Source: a virus
IMG/VR virus record: IMGVR_UViG_3300042558_001557
Location: 1 to 37,847 of that record
DNA length: 37,847 nt
Strand: one strand, 5' to 3'
Below, one piece after another: positions 20,602 to 29,998 of the stretch (its first letter is position 1; every line of letters starts with the position of its first letter). Made by a program: the position numbers and the translations under genes. The notes beneath the pieces are model-generated. The model was not told the DNA's origin, made no database searches, and saw only the letters and a list, made by a program, of their open reading frames with translations.

Positions 20602-22413
20602 ATGCACTTCGGTCTTAATCAGCTTTCCCTAGCGTGGATTGGTTCCCGTGGTGGTGCGTCTGCGCCCGCCTTTGACCCGGCCACGCTGTTTGGTGTCTCT
20701 GACCGTGGCGGCATCTATGACATGTCCAGCAGCGCGAACCTTTTCCAGCTTTCGGGCGGTTCTGGTGCTGTGGCTATCGGCGATCCGATTGGATATGTTG
20801 CTGACCTGGGGCCGATTGTTCGCCCTGCATTGCAAGCCACGGCGGGCAGTCGTCCGGTGTGGTCTGGTGTCCCGCGCACGCTAGGCTCTGAGCTTGTGAC
20901 CAATGGCCGGTTTGCCACTGACACGGACTGGACAAAAGGGACTGGCTGGACGATCAACACGACCACGGGCCGCGCTGAAAAGGTGGCAGGCACTGCGGAT
21001 GTGCTGTCTATCCCGATCACTGTCACGGCTGGCAAGTTCTATTTCCTGCCGTTCTACATCACCCGCACTGCTGGCACAGTCACCGCGCGATTGACGGGAG
21101 GCACCACGGTAGCGGGCACGGCCAGGAGCTATGTCGGTTCCTATCTGGAGGTGTTTCAAGCGCTGACCGGAAACGTGACCTTGGAGTTTTCCGCTGACGC
21201 CGCGTTCGCTGGGTCGGTCGGTAACGTGTCTCTAAAAGAAGTGACCAGCTTCACCAACTTCGGCGCGAAGTTCGACAGTGTTGACGACTTCCTGCAAACC
21301 GCTGCGGTGGATATGTCCAACTCGACGACAGCCACCATGATTGCGTCGTTTCAGCATGGTCAATCCGCAGCGTTTCAGGTGATCGCAGAGTTCGGAAACT
21401 ACAACGGGAGCGTCGCCGGGTCGGGTGAGATTGCGATGAGCAGCGGATGGTTGAGCCGGTTTCGAGGTGCGACAGGAAGCCCAACCACCACGGCACCATC
21501 GACCGAAACGCCGTTGATTGCAAACTACCAAAACAACGTCGTCCTTACCGAGTTTGACTCGGCTGGAGCTGCGATTGCCGATCAGGCGGCGATTGAACTG
21601 CGGGGCATCAAGCCAACGAACACCCCATCGGGCGCTCTAGGTGGTGGCGGCAACATGGCCAACGGCGCCATTACTCTGGGGCGAGCGTTCACAAGTGCGG
21701 GGCGGATGAATGGCATTCTCCACCGCGCCATGGTGATCAATCGAAAGCTGACAACTCAAGAAAAAGCCGATGCGCTTTCGTGGGCAGATCGAGGAATGAT
21801 TTATGCAGCGGTGCTCGGTGATAGCACTGTGTCGAACCTGGGCTCGCCGCAGCTTTTGGGGCAGGCCATGCGGATCAGTTCCCTGGTCGGCGGGCTGGTT
21901 TGTGGCGCGGGAGATTTGGCAGAAGCGGGTGACCGTATCGCGGATCAATTGGCCCTGTGGACAGCATTGCCCAACAAGACCGCACTTCAAGCAGTCATTG
22001 TGCAGATCGGTCTGAATGATGTTAAGGGCCGCGTTGGTGAAAACCTCGCCACCACGGCTCAAGTCATCACCGATTACCAGAACCTGATCAACACGATCAA
22101 CGCCGACAAGCCTGCAGGGTGCAGGGTGTATGTGAGCCAAATGATTCCTTGCCGGACGTGGCTAAACCTTGCAGCCAATCCGACAGCCGCTTATTCCGCG
22201 TGGCAAGACCTCAACACCGCGATTGCTGGTGGCGGTGGGACGCCGATTACTGGGGTTGATGGACGGATCACTTCGCACGTTGCTGCCTTGGCCGGGCCTA
22301 GTGACATTCTCGATTTGAGGTATGACATGGACGGCGTCCACGAAAACAACGAGGGCCGGATGATCATTGCTCAGGCATGGCGCACAGAAATGGAAGCGGA
22401 TGGTCTGCTGTGA
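20602..22413 (+). CDS. Spike-like protein with SGNH esterase domain, 603 aa
   Basis: Residues ~95-215 look like a jelly-roll sugar-binding module (LVTNGRFATDTDWTKGTGW), and ~220-400 like a LamG/concanavalin fold. The C-terminal ~200 residues are an SGNH/GDSL hydrolase: GDST at 406-409 (catalytic Ser), GLND at 470-473 (block III) and DGVH at 577-580 (catalytic Asp/His). Such enzymes remove acetyl groups from surface glycans, so it may process O-antigen or capsule during adsorption. There is no signal peptide. It is located with the fibre genes, well away from the P22-type tailspike, so the virion may have two glycan-binding proteins. Confidence 0.75.
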   Translation: MHFGLNQLSLAWIGSRGGASAPAFDPATLFGVSDRGGIYDMSSSANLFQLSGGSGAVAIGDPIGYVADLGPIVRPALQATAGSRPVWSGVPRTLGSELVTNGRFATDTDWTKGTGWTINTTTGRAEKVAGTADVLSIPITVTAGKFYFLPFYITRTAGTVTARLTGGTTVAGTARSYVGSYLEVFQALTGNVTLEFSADAAFAGSVGNVSLKEVTSFTNFGAKFDSVDDFLQTAAVDMSNSTTATMIASFQHGQSAAFQVIAEFGNYNGSVAGSGEIAMSSGWLSRFRGATGSPTTTAPSTETPLIANYQNNVVLTEFDSAGAAIADQAAIELRGIKPTNTPSGALGGGGNMANGAITLGRAFTSAGRMNGILHRAMVINRKLTTQEKADALSWADRGMIYAAVLGDSTVSNLGSPQLLGQAMRISSLVGGLVCGAGDLAEAGDRIADQLALWTALPNKTALQAVIVQIGLNDVKGRVGENLATTAQVITDYQNLINTINADKPAGCRVYVSQMIPCRTWLNLAANPTAAYSAWQDLNTAIAGGGGTPITGVDGRITSHVAALAGPSDILDLRYDMDGVHENNEGRMIIAQAWRTEMEADGLL

Positions 22414-22874
22414 AAGCCTTCTGCCTCTCTCTCGCCCTGCTGCTGGCCCTGCCCGCCCACGCTGACGACTTCCGAAAGCAGAAGATCGAAGCCGTAGCCG
22501 CGCACGCTGCAGACATTGCGAGCACGGGAGCAGGGCTGGCGCTAGGGGCTGCTGAGGCTAACCCGCTTGGGCTTCTGTTGATCCCAGCAAAGGCTATCAG
22601 CTACCACCGCATAAAGGCGTCACCAGAAGCCGAACAGCCTGCAATGTGGGCGGCTTATGAGGCGATGGGCTGGGGGGCTGCTGCAAACAATATTTGCGTA
22701 ATCGCCGCTGTCTCAACGGGTGGCCCTGCCATCGTGCCATGTCTTGCTGTTGGTGCTGTAGCCGCTGGTGTTAGCTGGGTGATTGACCAGCCAAGACGCA
22801 AGCGCATGGAATTTGATTTGATTTGCGAGCAGGCGAAAGAGAAAAACCCGTTGATCACGTGCGTTTGGAATTGA
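22410..22874 (+). CDS. Exported protein of unknown function, 154 aa, GTG start
   Basis: A cleavable signal peptide is clear (MKAFCLSLALLLALPAHA, cut before DDFRK). The mature protein has an Ala/Gly-rich middle with two weak hydrophobic stretches and two cysteine pairs. GTG 22410 overlaps the previous stop. A periplasmic protein inside the virion gene cluster is odd and suggests an infection or host-envelope role. The family is not recognised. Confidence 0.65.
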   Translation: MKAFCLSLALLLALPAHADDFRKQKIEAVAAHAADIASTGAGLALGAAEANPLGLLLIPAKAISYHRIKASPEAEQPAMWAAYEAMGWGAAANNICVIAAVSTGGPAIVPCLAVGAVAAGVSWVIDQPRRKRMEFDLICEQAKEKNPLITCVWN

Positions 22875-22875
22875 C

Positions 22876-24252
22876 ATGCAAATAAGCATACTCAGCGGTA
22901 CTTATGCCAGTGGGGCCGATTTCCGATCCTCCTACCCCGTTAACATGGTTCCGGTGCCGAAAATGCACGGCCTGTCGATGGGCTATCTTCGACCAGCCGA
23001 AGGCATTAAACAATTCGCTACGGTAACCGGCAAGATTCGGGGCGCCGTCAATTGGAAAAATGAGGCTTACTTTGTCGTCGATGAAAAGGTCTTGAGAGTT
23101 CTGGAGAACGGAACGACGGAGCTTGTAGACACGATTACCGATGATGGCAAGCGGTGTCGATTTGCTTTCTCATTCGACCGTCTGGCTATTGCTTCGGCTG
23201 GCAAGCTGTATTACCTGCTGGCTGGGTCGATTACTCAGGTGACAGATACGGACATTGGAACGGTAAACGATGTTAAGTTTGTCGATGGATTTTTCGTCAC
23301 GACAGATGGTGAATTCATCCTTGCGACAGACTTGATTGATCCGACAAGCATTAACCCGCTTCGTTATGGATCATCGGAGATTGACCCCGATCCAATCGTT
23401 TCTCTAGTTGTCAACAGAAACGAACTGTACGCAATCAACAGGTACACGGTTGAAGTTTTCACAAACAACGGCGGAGCATTCTTCCCATTCAGCCGGATCA
23501 CTGGTGCACACATTCAACGCGGCGCTGTGGGGCGTGACGCTGTTTGTGTGTATAACGAGGCGTTGGCTTTTGTTGGGTCAGCGAGAAACGAATCTCCCGC
23601 TGTCTACCTGGGTGAAAACGCACAAACGCTCAAGCTATCGACGCGCGAAATCGATCAGATTCTCAGTGAATACACAGAAGAACAGCTATCCGAAATCATC
23701 GTTGAAACGCGCACGGACAAAGCGCACAAGTTACTTTACATTCATCTGCCGAATAAGACGCTTGTCTATGACTCTGCGGCTTCCATCGTTATGGAAGTTC
23801 CGGTTTGGCACATCCTGACTAGCTCTCTAGACGGGTTTGCAAAGTATCGGGCGAATAACTTTGTCTGGTGCTACAACAAATGGCTCTGCGGGGATACTTT
23901 AGGAGACAGGATCGGTTATCTATCCGATACGGAAGCTGGACACTTTGGGTCGCCTGTACGGACTGAGTTCGGAACAATCATTACTTGGTCCGAGACTGGT
24001 GGCGCGGTGTTTCACGCTCTTGAATTGCAGGTTTTGTCTGCAGCCTTGACTAAGCAGAAAATCGCAGCCTCTTACACGACCGATGGCGTCACGTGGTCAC
24101 AAGATAGATGGGCGGGTGAATATCAACGCAGAGTTACTTGGCCAACTCAGGGAATCATGCATGGATGGAGGGCCTATCGATTCCGAGGAACATCTGATGC
24201 AATGCTGTCCGTTGCAAGGCTTGATGCGAAGTTAGAGCCGCTGATTCTATGA
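22876..24252 (+). CDS. Packaged-DNA stabilisation/tail protein, P22 gp10-like, 458 aa
   Basis: The start MQISILSGTYASGADFRSSYP and the following PVPKMHGLSMGYLRPAEGI match the gp10 family, which closes the head under gp4 and connects to gp26. The length (472 in P22) and the beta-propeller-like spacing of G-x-Y/F motifs agree. The order gp4-like, fibre genes, then gp10-like differs from P22 by the inserted fibre cassette. Confidence 0.85.
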   Translation: MQISILSGTYASGADFRSSYPVNMVPVPKMHGLSMGYLRPAEGIKQFATVTGKIRGAVNWKNEAYFVVDEKVLRVLENGTTELVDTITDDGKRCRFAFSFDRLAIASAGKLYYLLAGSITQVTDTDIGTVNDVKFVDGFFVTTDGEFILATDLIDPTSINPLRYGSSEIDPDPIVSLVVNRNELYAINRYTVEVFTNNGGAFFPFSRITGAHIQRGAVGRDAVCVYNEALAFVGSARNESPAVYLGENAQTLKLSTREIDQILSEYTEEQLSEIIVETRTDKAHKLLYIHLPNKTLVYDSAASIVMEVPVWHILTSSLDGFAKYRANNFVWCYNKWLCGDTLGDRIGYLSDTEAGHFGSPVRTEFGTIITWSETGGAVFHALELQVLSAALTKQKIAASYTTDGVTWSQDRWAGEYQRRVTWPTQGIMHGWRAYRFRGTSDAMLSVARLDAKLEPLIL

Positions 24253-24773
24253 ACATCAATCGCGCTCAGTTAGCTAAATTCCTGCCTGATAACGAATCGG
24301 TACGGATATTTGAAGAGATTGCATCGACAGCCACGCAGGCAAGCGAAAGCGCTGGTGTGGTTTCTTCTCTTACTAGCCCTGTCACTGCTGTAAATACAAC
24401 GCTTGTTAACTCTGGACTGTCTGCAAGCATTGCGGCCAGGACGGTTTATAAGTTCGAGTTCTTCGGCGTTTATTCCGTTGCTTCCGATGCGATTGGGACC
24501 AGATGGACAATCGACGGGCCTGCTTCCGAGATACTGGCCTACCGTTCGCAATGGGCGCTTACTGCTTCGTCTGAATCCGTGTATCAATCGAGTGCCTTTA
24601 ATCTCCCGGCATCTCCAAATGCGTCTAGCGCTGCGCTCCTAGGGAATACGGTCAAGATTGAAGGGATCATCAAGCCTACAGCTAGCGGCGTGCTGCAAAT
24701 GCGGTTCGCTTCTGGCGGCGTGAGTGATGTAATTTTGCTGGCGGGACTTGTGAGAATTGTTCGCTTGACGTAA
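24249..24773 (+). CDS. Hypothetical virion protein, 174 aa
   Basis: The ATG overlaps the gp10-like stop. The N-terminal 35 residues are helical and the rest is a small beta-rich module of the kind found in fibre tips (RTVYKFEFFGVYSVASDAIG). It lies where P22 has the tail needle gene, but the coiled-coil needle signature is missing, so I do not call it gp26. Confidence 0.55.
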   Translation: MNINRAQLAKFLPDNESVRIFEEIASTATQASESAGVVSSLTSPVTAVNTTLVNSGLSASIAARTVYKFEFFGVYSVASDAIGTRWTIDGPASEILAYRSQWALTASSESVYQSSAFNLPASPNASSAALLGNTVKIEGIIKPTASGVLQMRFASGGVSDVILLAGLVRIVRLT

Positions 24774-24843
24774 TAGCGGGTTTGGTGTAAAAACCTATTC
24801 GCTGAGATTCCGGCCCGCCAGCAGCTAACTCTACGGGGTTTTA

Positions 24844-25701
24844 ATGCTGCCATCGTCGGTTCTTAATCAGCTAGCACAAATCAAGATCAATGCCGACGCA
24901 TTGGCTCTTGTGCTCTTGGAGTATCCGCAGGCTGAATGCCCGGTCACTCACCATTTTGGCCCTGGCGTATACATGCGTACCGTGTCTTTCAGGCCGGGAG
25001 ATGCCATCGTCGGGCATGATCACAAAACGCCACACACTGTAATGGTCTTGGGTGGCCGGGTGGTGATGCTGGGTGAAAACACCAAAGAAATCGATGCTAC
25101 ACAAGGCCCGGTAATCTTCACGGGCGGCCTGGAGAAAAAAGCAGCCATCTGTATCGAGGCATGCAATTGGGTAAACATCTTTCCAAATCCAGACGACGAG
25201 CGCGATATTGAAACGCTTGAGAGTCGATACTTAGAAAAGTCTCCCCTGGCTCTTGATGTTGAAAAACAAGAGCTAGAAGAAAAACACGCATACCACGACT
25301 GTGACCGTGCGGATTATTTCAAGGCTCTTGACGATCTTCGGATTACTCCAGAAGAGGCCCAAAGAATTAGCGACCGTGACGAGCTTGTCAGTATTCCCGA
25401 TGAGTACACATGGCGTCTTTCAATCAGGAATTCGCCGATTCATGGTAAAGGGCTGTTCTTATCCATGAATGCCGCAGAAGGCGAGCTGATCGCGCCTGCT
25501 ACTGTTGGTGGCTATCGGACTGTGGCGGGCAAGTATGTTAATCATTCCGCAACCCCAAATTGTCGATATGAGCGGATCAACGGCGAAACATATTTGGTAA
25601 GCATTAAACCTATCTCCGGGGCCTTTGGTGGCAGTCCTGGAGATGAATTGACGGCGGACTATCGACAGGCCGTAAATCTTTCAATGGAGGCTCTGCAATG
25701 A
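24844..25701 (+). CDS. Cupin-SET fusion protein, 285 aa
   Basis: The N-terminal half is cupin-like (HHFGPGVYMRTVSFRPGD, then GHDHKTPHTVMVLGG as the metal-site His cluster, residues ~35-75). The C-terminal ~95 residues carry SET-domain motifs: SPIHGKGLFL, GKYVNHSATPNCRYE and GDELTADYRQ, the sites that bind S-adenosylmethionine and complete the methyl-transfer centre. A lysine methyltransferase activity on a virion or host protein is possible. It sits between tail-closure and DNA-injection genes and is translationally coupled to the next gene (ATGA). Which half is active cannot be judged. Confidence 0.7.
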   Translation: MLPSSVLNQLAQIKINADALALVLLEYPQAECPVTHHFGPGVYMRTVSFRPGDAIVGHDHKTPHTVMVLGGRVVMLGENTKEIDATQGPVIFTGGLEKKAAICIEACNWVNIFPNPDDERDIETLESRYLEKSPLALDVEKQELEEKHAYHDCDRADYFKALDDLRITPEEAQRISDRDELVSIPDEYTWRLSIRNSPIHGKGLFLSMNAAEGELIAPATVGGYRTVAGKYVNHSATPNCRYERINGETYLVSIKPISGAFGGSPGDELTADYRQAVNLSMEALQ

Positions 25702-26777
25702 GCGGTGTATGGACAGCCGTTGCAACGGTAGCAGTTGGCGCTTATTCTGCGGATCAAGCGCGTAAGGGCGCAAATAATGCAGCGCGGGCAGGGTCAGCGG
25801 CAAATGATGCGGCATTGCGTCAAAATCAGCAGCAATTCGAGGCATCGCAGGCGCTACAGCAACAGCTTGCAGAGATGTCGATTGGCGCTCAGATGGAGAT
25901 TGCCAATCAGCAAATGGGCTTGCAAAGAGACATCGCCAATCAGCAAATCGCAGAAACACAGCGCCAGTTCGGCGAAGTGCAGCGAGTTCTAAGCCCTTTC
26001 ATCACGGCGGGAAATAACGCTCTCGGACCATTGCAACAAATCCAGCAGACCGGGCAAGATTCATTGCAAGGTCAGCGGGCGCTAATTGGTCTAAATGGTG
26101 CTCAAGCCCAGCAGGCAGCTATTCAAGGGCTTTCCAATAGCCCGGAGATGGCGGCTTATTTGCAGCAAGGTGAAAACGCCATCCTGCAAAATGCTTCGGC
26201 GACTGGCGGGCTTCGTGGTGGAAACACTCAAGCTGCGTTAGGACAATTCAGGCCCCAACTATTGGCCGGGATGATTTCCCAGCAATATGACCGATTAGGA
26301 GGCCTAACTGGTTTGGGCGCAAATACTTCGACCATGCTTTATCAGACAGGTCAAAACGCCGCAGCCGGTCAAGCGAGTGCAGGCATGCAGGTGGCTGGAC
26401 AAGTGGGAAGCGCTCTGTCTGGATACTCTCAAGGCATTGGTAATGCTTACGGGCAATTGTCGTCCGGTACAGCCAATGCATATAGCGGACTTGCCAACAG
26501 TTCAGCGGCTAACAATGCCGGGATGGCGGGTGCCTATAACCAGTATTACAACAATCAAGGGTCAATTGCTGCGGGTAATGCTCTTGCACAAAGCCAAGCA
26601 AATATCGGGATGGCTAATTCCATTTCAGGCGCTCTTGGGTCTTATGCAACACTCCAAGCCATTAGAGGCGGCGGGTTTAGTAGCAATCCAAATACCGCAG
26701 CGCTAGCACAAAGTGGAACCAATTACTCACTGGCTTCTGGCGCAAACACTGGTGGCCTTGGTCTTCGTGCCATGTAA
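25698..26777 (+). CDS. DNA ejection protein candidate (gp7-like place), 359 aa
   Basis: It is Gln, Ala, Gly and Asn rich with a hydrophobic N-terminal helix and repeated Q-x-x-N-Q-Q motifs (IANQQMGLQRDIANQQIAE), the style of internal virion proteins that leave the head before DNA. The first of three such genes in a row before the tailspike, matching P22 gp7, gp20 and gp16. Confidence 0.65.
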   Translation: MSGVWTAVATVAVGAYSADQARKGANNAARAGSAANDAALRQNQQQFEASQALQQQLAEMSIGAQMEIANQQMGLQRDIANQQIAETQRQFGEVQRVLSPFITAGNNALGPLQQIQQTGQDSLQGQRALIGLNGAQAQQAAIQGLSNSPEMAAYLQQGENAILQNASATGGLRGGNTQAALGQFRPQLLAGMISQQYDRLGGLTGLGANTSTMLYQTGQNAAAGQASAGMQVAGQVGSALSGYSQGIGNAYGQLSSGTANAYSGLANSSAANNAGMAGAYNQYYNNQGSIAAGNALAQSQANIGMANSISGALGSYATLQAIRGGGFSSNPNTAALAQSGTNYSLASGANTGGLGLRAM

Positions 26778-26785
26778 AGGTAGAT

Positions 26786-28120
26786 ATGCAGCCATTTAAC
26801 TACACAATAAACACTGGCGGGGCTAATGAGGCATTCCAACAAGGAATGAATCAGACAGCCGGGCTAATGGCAACTGCTGCGGATTTCCAGAAATCGCAAG
26901 CAATGATTGTCGCTGCACAGCAAAAAGCAGAGGCAGACGCATATAAACGTCAGCGGTTCCAATCTGTCTCGCAGAATCCTAACTCGAAAGATGTTCAATC
27001 ATTGTTGTTGGAATTCCCGGAATTGCACGAGGGTCTAGGTAAATCGCTTGATTTCATGTCAGCAGACGAGAAAAAGAATACGCAAGCAATGGCGTTTTCT
27101 GTTTTGTCTGCTCTTGAAAATGGTAAAGATGACGCGGCTGTGCAGGTTATTGACCAACAGATAGACGCAGCTAAAAACGCCAAAGATACTGCCAGCGCAA
27201 AACGACTGGAGGTATTGCGCAACTCTGTCATTGCAAACCCGAATGCGGCGCGGTTTTCTCTTGATGGCCTTTTGTTTTCGACAATGGGCAAGGATTACGG
27301 CGACCTTCGTAAAAACACGGAAGCCGCAAAGACCGATGCCGCTACTCGTGGCTCAAAAGTCCGGCAAGGCGAAGCAGAAGCCACAAAGACCGAGGCCGAT
27401 GCCGTCACGGCGCAGGTTAAAGCTAAGTTCGCCGATTCCGATGCAGCGATTGAATTGGAAAAAAAGGGCTGGGACATCAAAAAGATTCAATCAGATATGC
27501 AGATTGCGAAGATGAATTCGCAGATTGCAGCAATGAATGCACAAACCTCGCGCATGAATGTCGGAGTTGCATCTCAGGGTAACAACCTAAAGATGCAGGA
27601 AAATCAAATCAAGTTGCAAGAACTGATTGATAAACGCAATACAACGGTTCGGGAAAAGGCTGCGGAAGTCGAATCGGCACGCTTTAACATTGACAACATG
27701 CTAAACACAGCTAATCGTGTTCTGAACACGCCTAAATCTGTCATTTCCGCTGCTGCTGGTCCGATTTCCTCTCGCATTCCGACGACAAGTTCTAATACTG
27801 CGGATTTTGAGGCGCTTGTATCAACTCTTGGTTCTCAGGCGTTCCTTTCTCAGTTGCCGAACATAAAAGGCATGGGCCAATTGTCGAACGTTGAGGGCGA
27901 CAAGCTGCAGGCAGCATTGCAAAACATGAGCCTCACGCAAAGCCCAGGGCGTCTAATTGAAAACGTCAAAGAAGCACAAAGACTGCTCTTGAAAGTGCGC
28001 CAAAACGTGTCAACGAGATACGGTGTGCCGGATACGGCGCCTGATACTCCAGCAGCTCCGGCGCAACAGACAAAGCAGGCCGATAACATTGATGCTCTTT
28101 TGAAAAAGTACGGGCAATAA
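26786..28120 (+). CDS. DNA ejection protein candidate (gp20-like place), 444 aa
   Basis: The middle is a long charged coiled coil (residues ~165-300, with A-K-T-D-A repeats), the ends are less regular. Size resembles P22 gp20 (471 aa). An AGGTAG site precedes the ATG by a few bases. It is likely carried inside the capsid and injected. Confidence 0.6.
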   Translation: MQPFNYTINTGGANEAFQQGMNQTAGLMATAADFQKSQAMIVAAQQKAEADAYKRQRFQSVSQNPNSKDVQSLLLEFPELHEGLGKSLDFMSADEKKNTQAMAFSVLSALENGKDDAAVQVIDQQIDAAKNAKDTASAKRLEVLRNSVIANPNAARFSLDGLLFSTMGKDYGDLRKNTEAAKTDAATRGSKVRQGEAEATKTEADAVTAQVKAKFADSDAAIELEKKGWDIKKIQSDMQIAKMNSQIAAMNAQTSRMNVGVASQGNNLKMQENQIKLQELIDKRNTTVREKAAEVESARFNIDNMLNTANRVLNTPKSVISAAAGPISSRIPTTSSNTADFEALVSTLGSQAFLSQLPNIKGMGQLSNVEGDKLQAALQNMSLTQSPGRLIENVKEAQRLLLKVRQNVSTRYGVPDTAPDTPAAPAQQTKQADNIDALLKKYGQ

Positions 28121-29998
28121 ATGGCTACCCTGCAACAGCTTGAACAAGCCCTAGTGCGGGCTGATGCTGCCGGAGATATAGACGCGGCTCGGCAACTTGC
28201 TGCCGCTATCAAAGCAGCACGTGCCGAACCTCAAGAGAATCCGGGATTTCTAAACCAAGTCGGGCGACAGGTCGGTTTAACCGGTCGATACGCAATGGAG
28301 GGTGTTGCTAACGCTGTTGGCGTGGTGACGAATCCTGTTACCGCCATGCTTGAGCAAGCAACTGGCCGCGATCTGCAAACCGTGCCCGAAATGGCGTCTA
28401 GGGGCGCTGATGCAATGGGCTTGCCTAAGCCACGTGGGGTAATGGAAAACGTTGTTGGCGCGGCCGCTAGGGGTGTTGCTGGGGCTGTGCCGTTTATGGG
28501 TGCTGGTGCTGCTATGTCTGGCGCGGCTAGCCCTGTCACTCAAGCGGTCGGACGTGGAATGGCTGCACAGCCTACGGCGCAATTGGCATCAGGTGCTGGC
28601 GGGTCTGGCGCTGCTGAGGTGGTCAATCAAGAAGGCGGCGGGCAGGCCGCGCAATTGGCTGCATCGCTTGTCGGCGGCGTGGCTGGCTCTGCGCTGGCGA
28701 ATCGAGCAACGACCCTGGCTCAGGCTCCTAGGTCTGTTCAGCCTCAGATTGTCCAAGACGCACGGCAGGCAAATATTCCGTTGATGACGACTGATGTAGT
28801 TCCGCCTCGGACCTTTATCGGCAAGTTCGCACAAGGCGCAGGCGAAAAGATTCCTTATGCGGGTACGGCTGGACTACGGTCAACCCAGCAAGCTGCGCGG
28901 GTTGACGCGGTCAAGAAGTTGGCCTCTGACCTTGGTGGTGATCTTGATAAATTGCCTGACGATGCCATTGCCAAATCCCTGCGAACGGGCCGCGCTGCTG
29001 AGGTTTCAAAGTACGTAGATTTGAAGCAAAGCGTTTTCGACAAGTTGGACAACGCTGGCGCCATGCCTGCAGCGAATGTCTCAAAGCATGTAGACGATGA
29101 AATACAGCGACTTCAAGCCCTGGGTACAAGGGACTTTGACCCGCTGGTTTCAAAGCTGGATGACTTTAAGACCTCGATTCAGGGTAAGAGCATCAATCAA
29201 GTTGAAATTCTGCGTAAGCAGTTGGGCGAAAAGCTCCAATCTGATGAATTCACCACAATTTCTGGCGAGTCGCAAAAGGTTCTAAGGTCTACTTACGGAG
29301 CGCTTAAATCCGATATTGAATCTTTCATCAAGACATCGGCCAGTGACCGCGATGTAACTAAATGGAAAGTGGCTGATAAGCGCTTGACATCCCTGATTGG
29401 CGAACTTGATTCGACCGCGTTTAAACGCGCCTTGGATAAGGGCGACGTTACACCAGAAGTAGCTCGTGAGCTGCTGTTTGCAAAGAACCGAAGCGATGTG
29501 CAACGTCTGTACAAGACCCTTACCCCTGAGGGTCGATCTGCTGCGCGTACCGCAATCATCCAAGAGGCTGTTGAAAAGGCTGGTGGACTTGAGCAGATTA
29601 GCCCGCAGAAATTCGCCACGCAGTTAGAAAAGCGGTCCAATCAGTTGGGCATTTTCTTTACCAAGGATCAGAAGGCGCAAGCCGACGGGCTTATCCGTGT
29701 GGTGAAGGCCACCCAAAGAGCCAGCGAGGCGGCATCAGCCCCACAAACAGGCTATCAAGCCGTCCCTGTTGTCGGGGCAGCATATCTAACGCAAATGCTT
29801 GGAAGTGCTGGCGCTGGTCTGGCCTCTGGTGCTGGAATCGGCTTGTTTGCCCGCGCCTATGAATCTGCGCCAGTGCGAAACCTGCTAACCCGCATGGCAT
29901 CTGTCAAACCGAATTCGGCGGAAGAAGGCGCAATTGTCCGCAGGATTGTCCCGATGCTGCAAGAAATGACGCAACCGAAGGAAGAAAATAATGACTGA
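28121..29998 (+). CDS. DNA ejection protein candidate (gp16-like place), 625 aa
   Basis: Size is near P22 gp16 (609). Long Ala/Gly-rich hydrophobic stretches near residues 105-135 and 545-575 (VPVVGAAYLTQMLGSAGAG) suggest membrane insertion, needed to carry DNA across the inner membrane. The ATG starts one base after the preceding stop. Its end overlaps the spike gene by 8 bases. Confidence 0.65.
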   Translation: MATLQQLEQALVRADAAGDIDAARQLAAAIKAARAEPQENPGFLNQVGRQVGLTGRYAMEGVANAVGVVTNPVTAMLEQATGRDLQTVPEMASRGADAMGLPKPRGVMENVVGAAARGVAGAVPFMGAGAAMSGAASPVTQAVGRGMAAQPTAQLASGAGGSGAAEVVNQEGGGQAAQLAASLVGGVAGSALANRATTLAQAPRSVQPQIVQDARQANIPLMTTDVVPPRTFIGKFAQGAGEKIPYAGTAGLRSTQQAARVDAVKKLASDLGGDLDKLPDDAIAKSLRTGRAAEVSKYVDLKQSVFDKLDNAGAMPAANVSKHVDDEIQRLQALGTRDFDPLVSKLDDFKTSIQGKSINQVEILRKQLGEKLQSDEFTTISGESQKVLRSTYGALKSDIESFIKTSASDRDVTKWKVADKRLTSLIGELDSTAFKRALDKGDVTPEVARELLFAKNRSDVQRLYKTLTPEGRSAARTAIIQEAVEKAGGLEQISPQKFATQLEKRSNQLGIFFTKDQKAQADGLIRVVKATQRASEAASAPQTGYQAVPVVGAAYLTQMLGSAGAGLASGAGIGLFARAYESAPVRNLLTRMASVKPNSAEEGAIVRRIVPMLQEMTQPKEENND

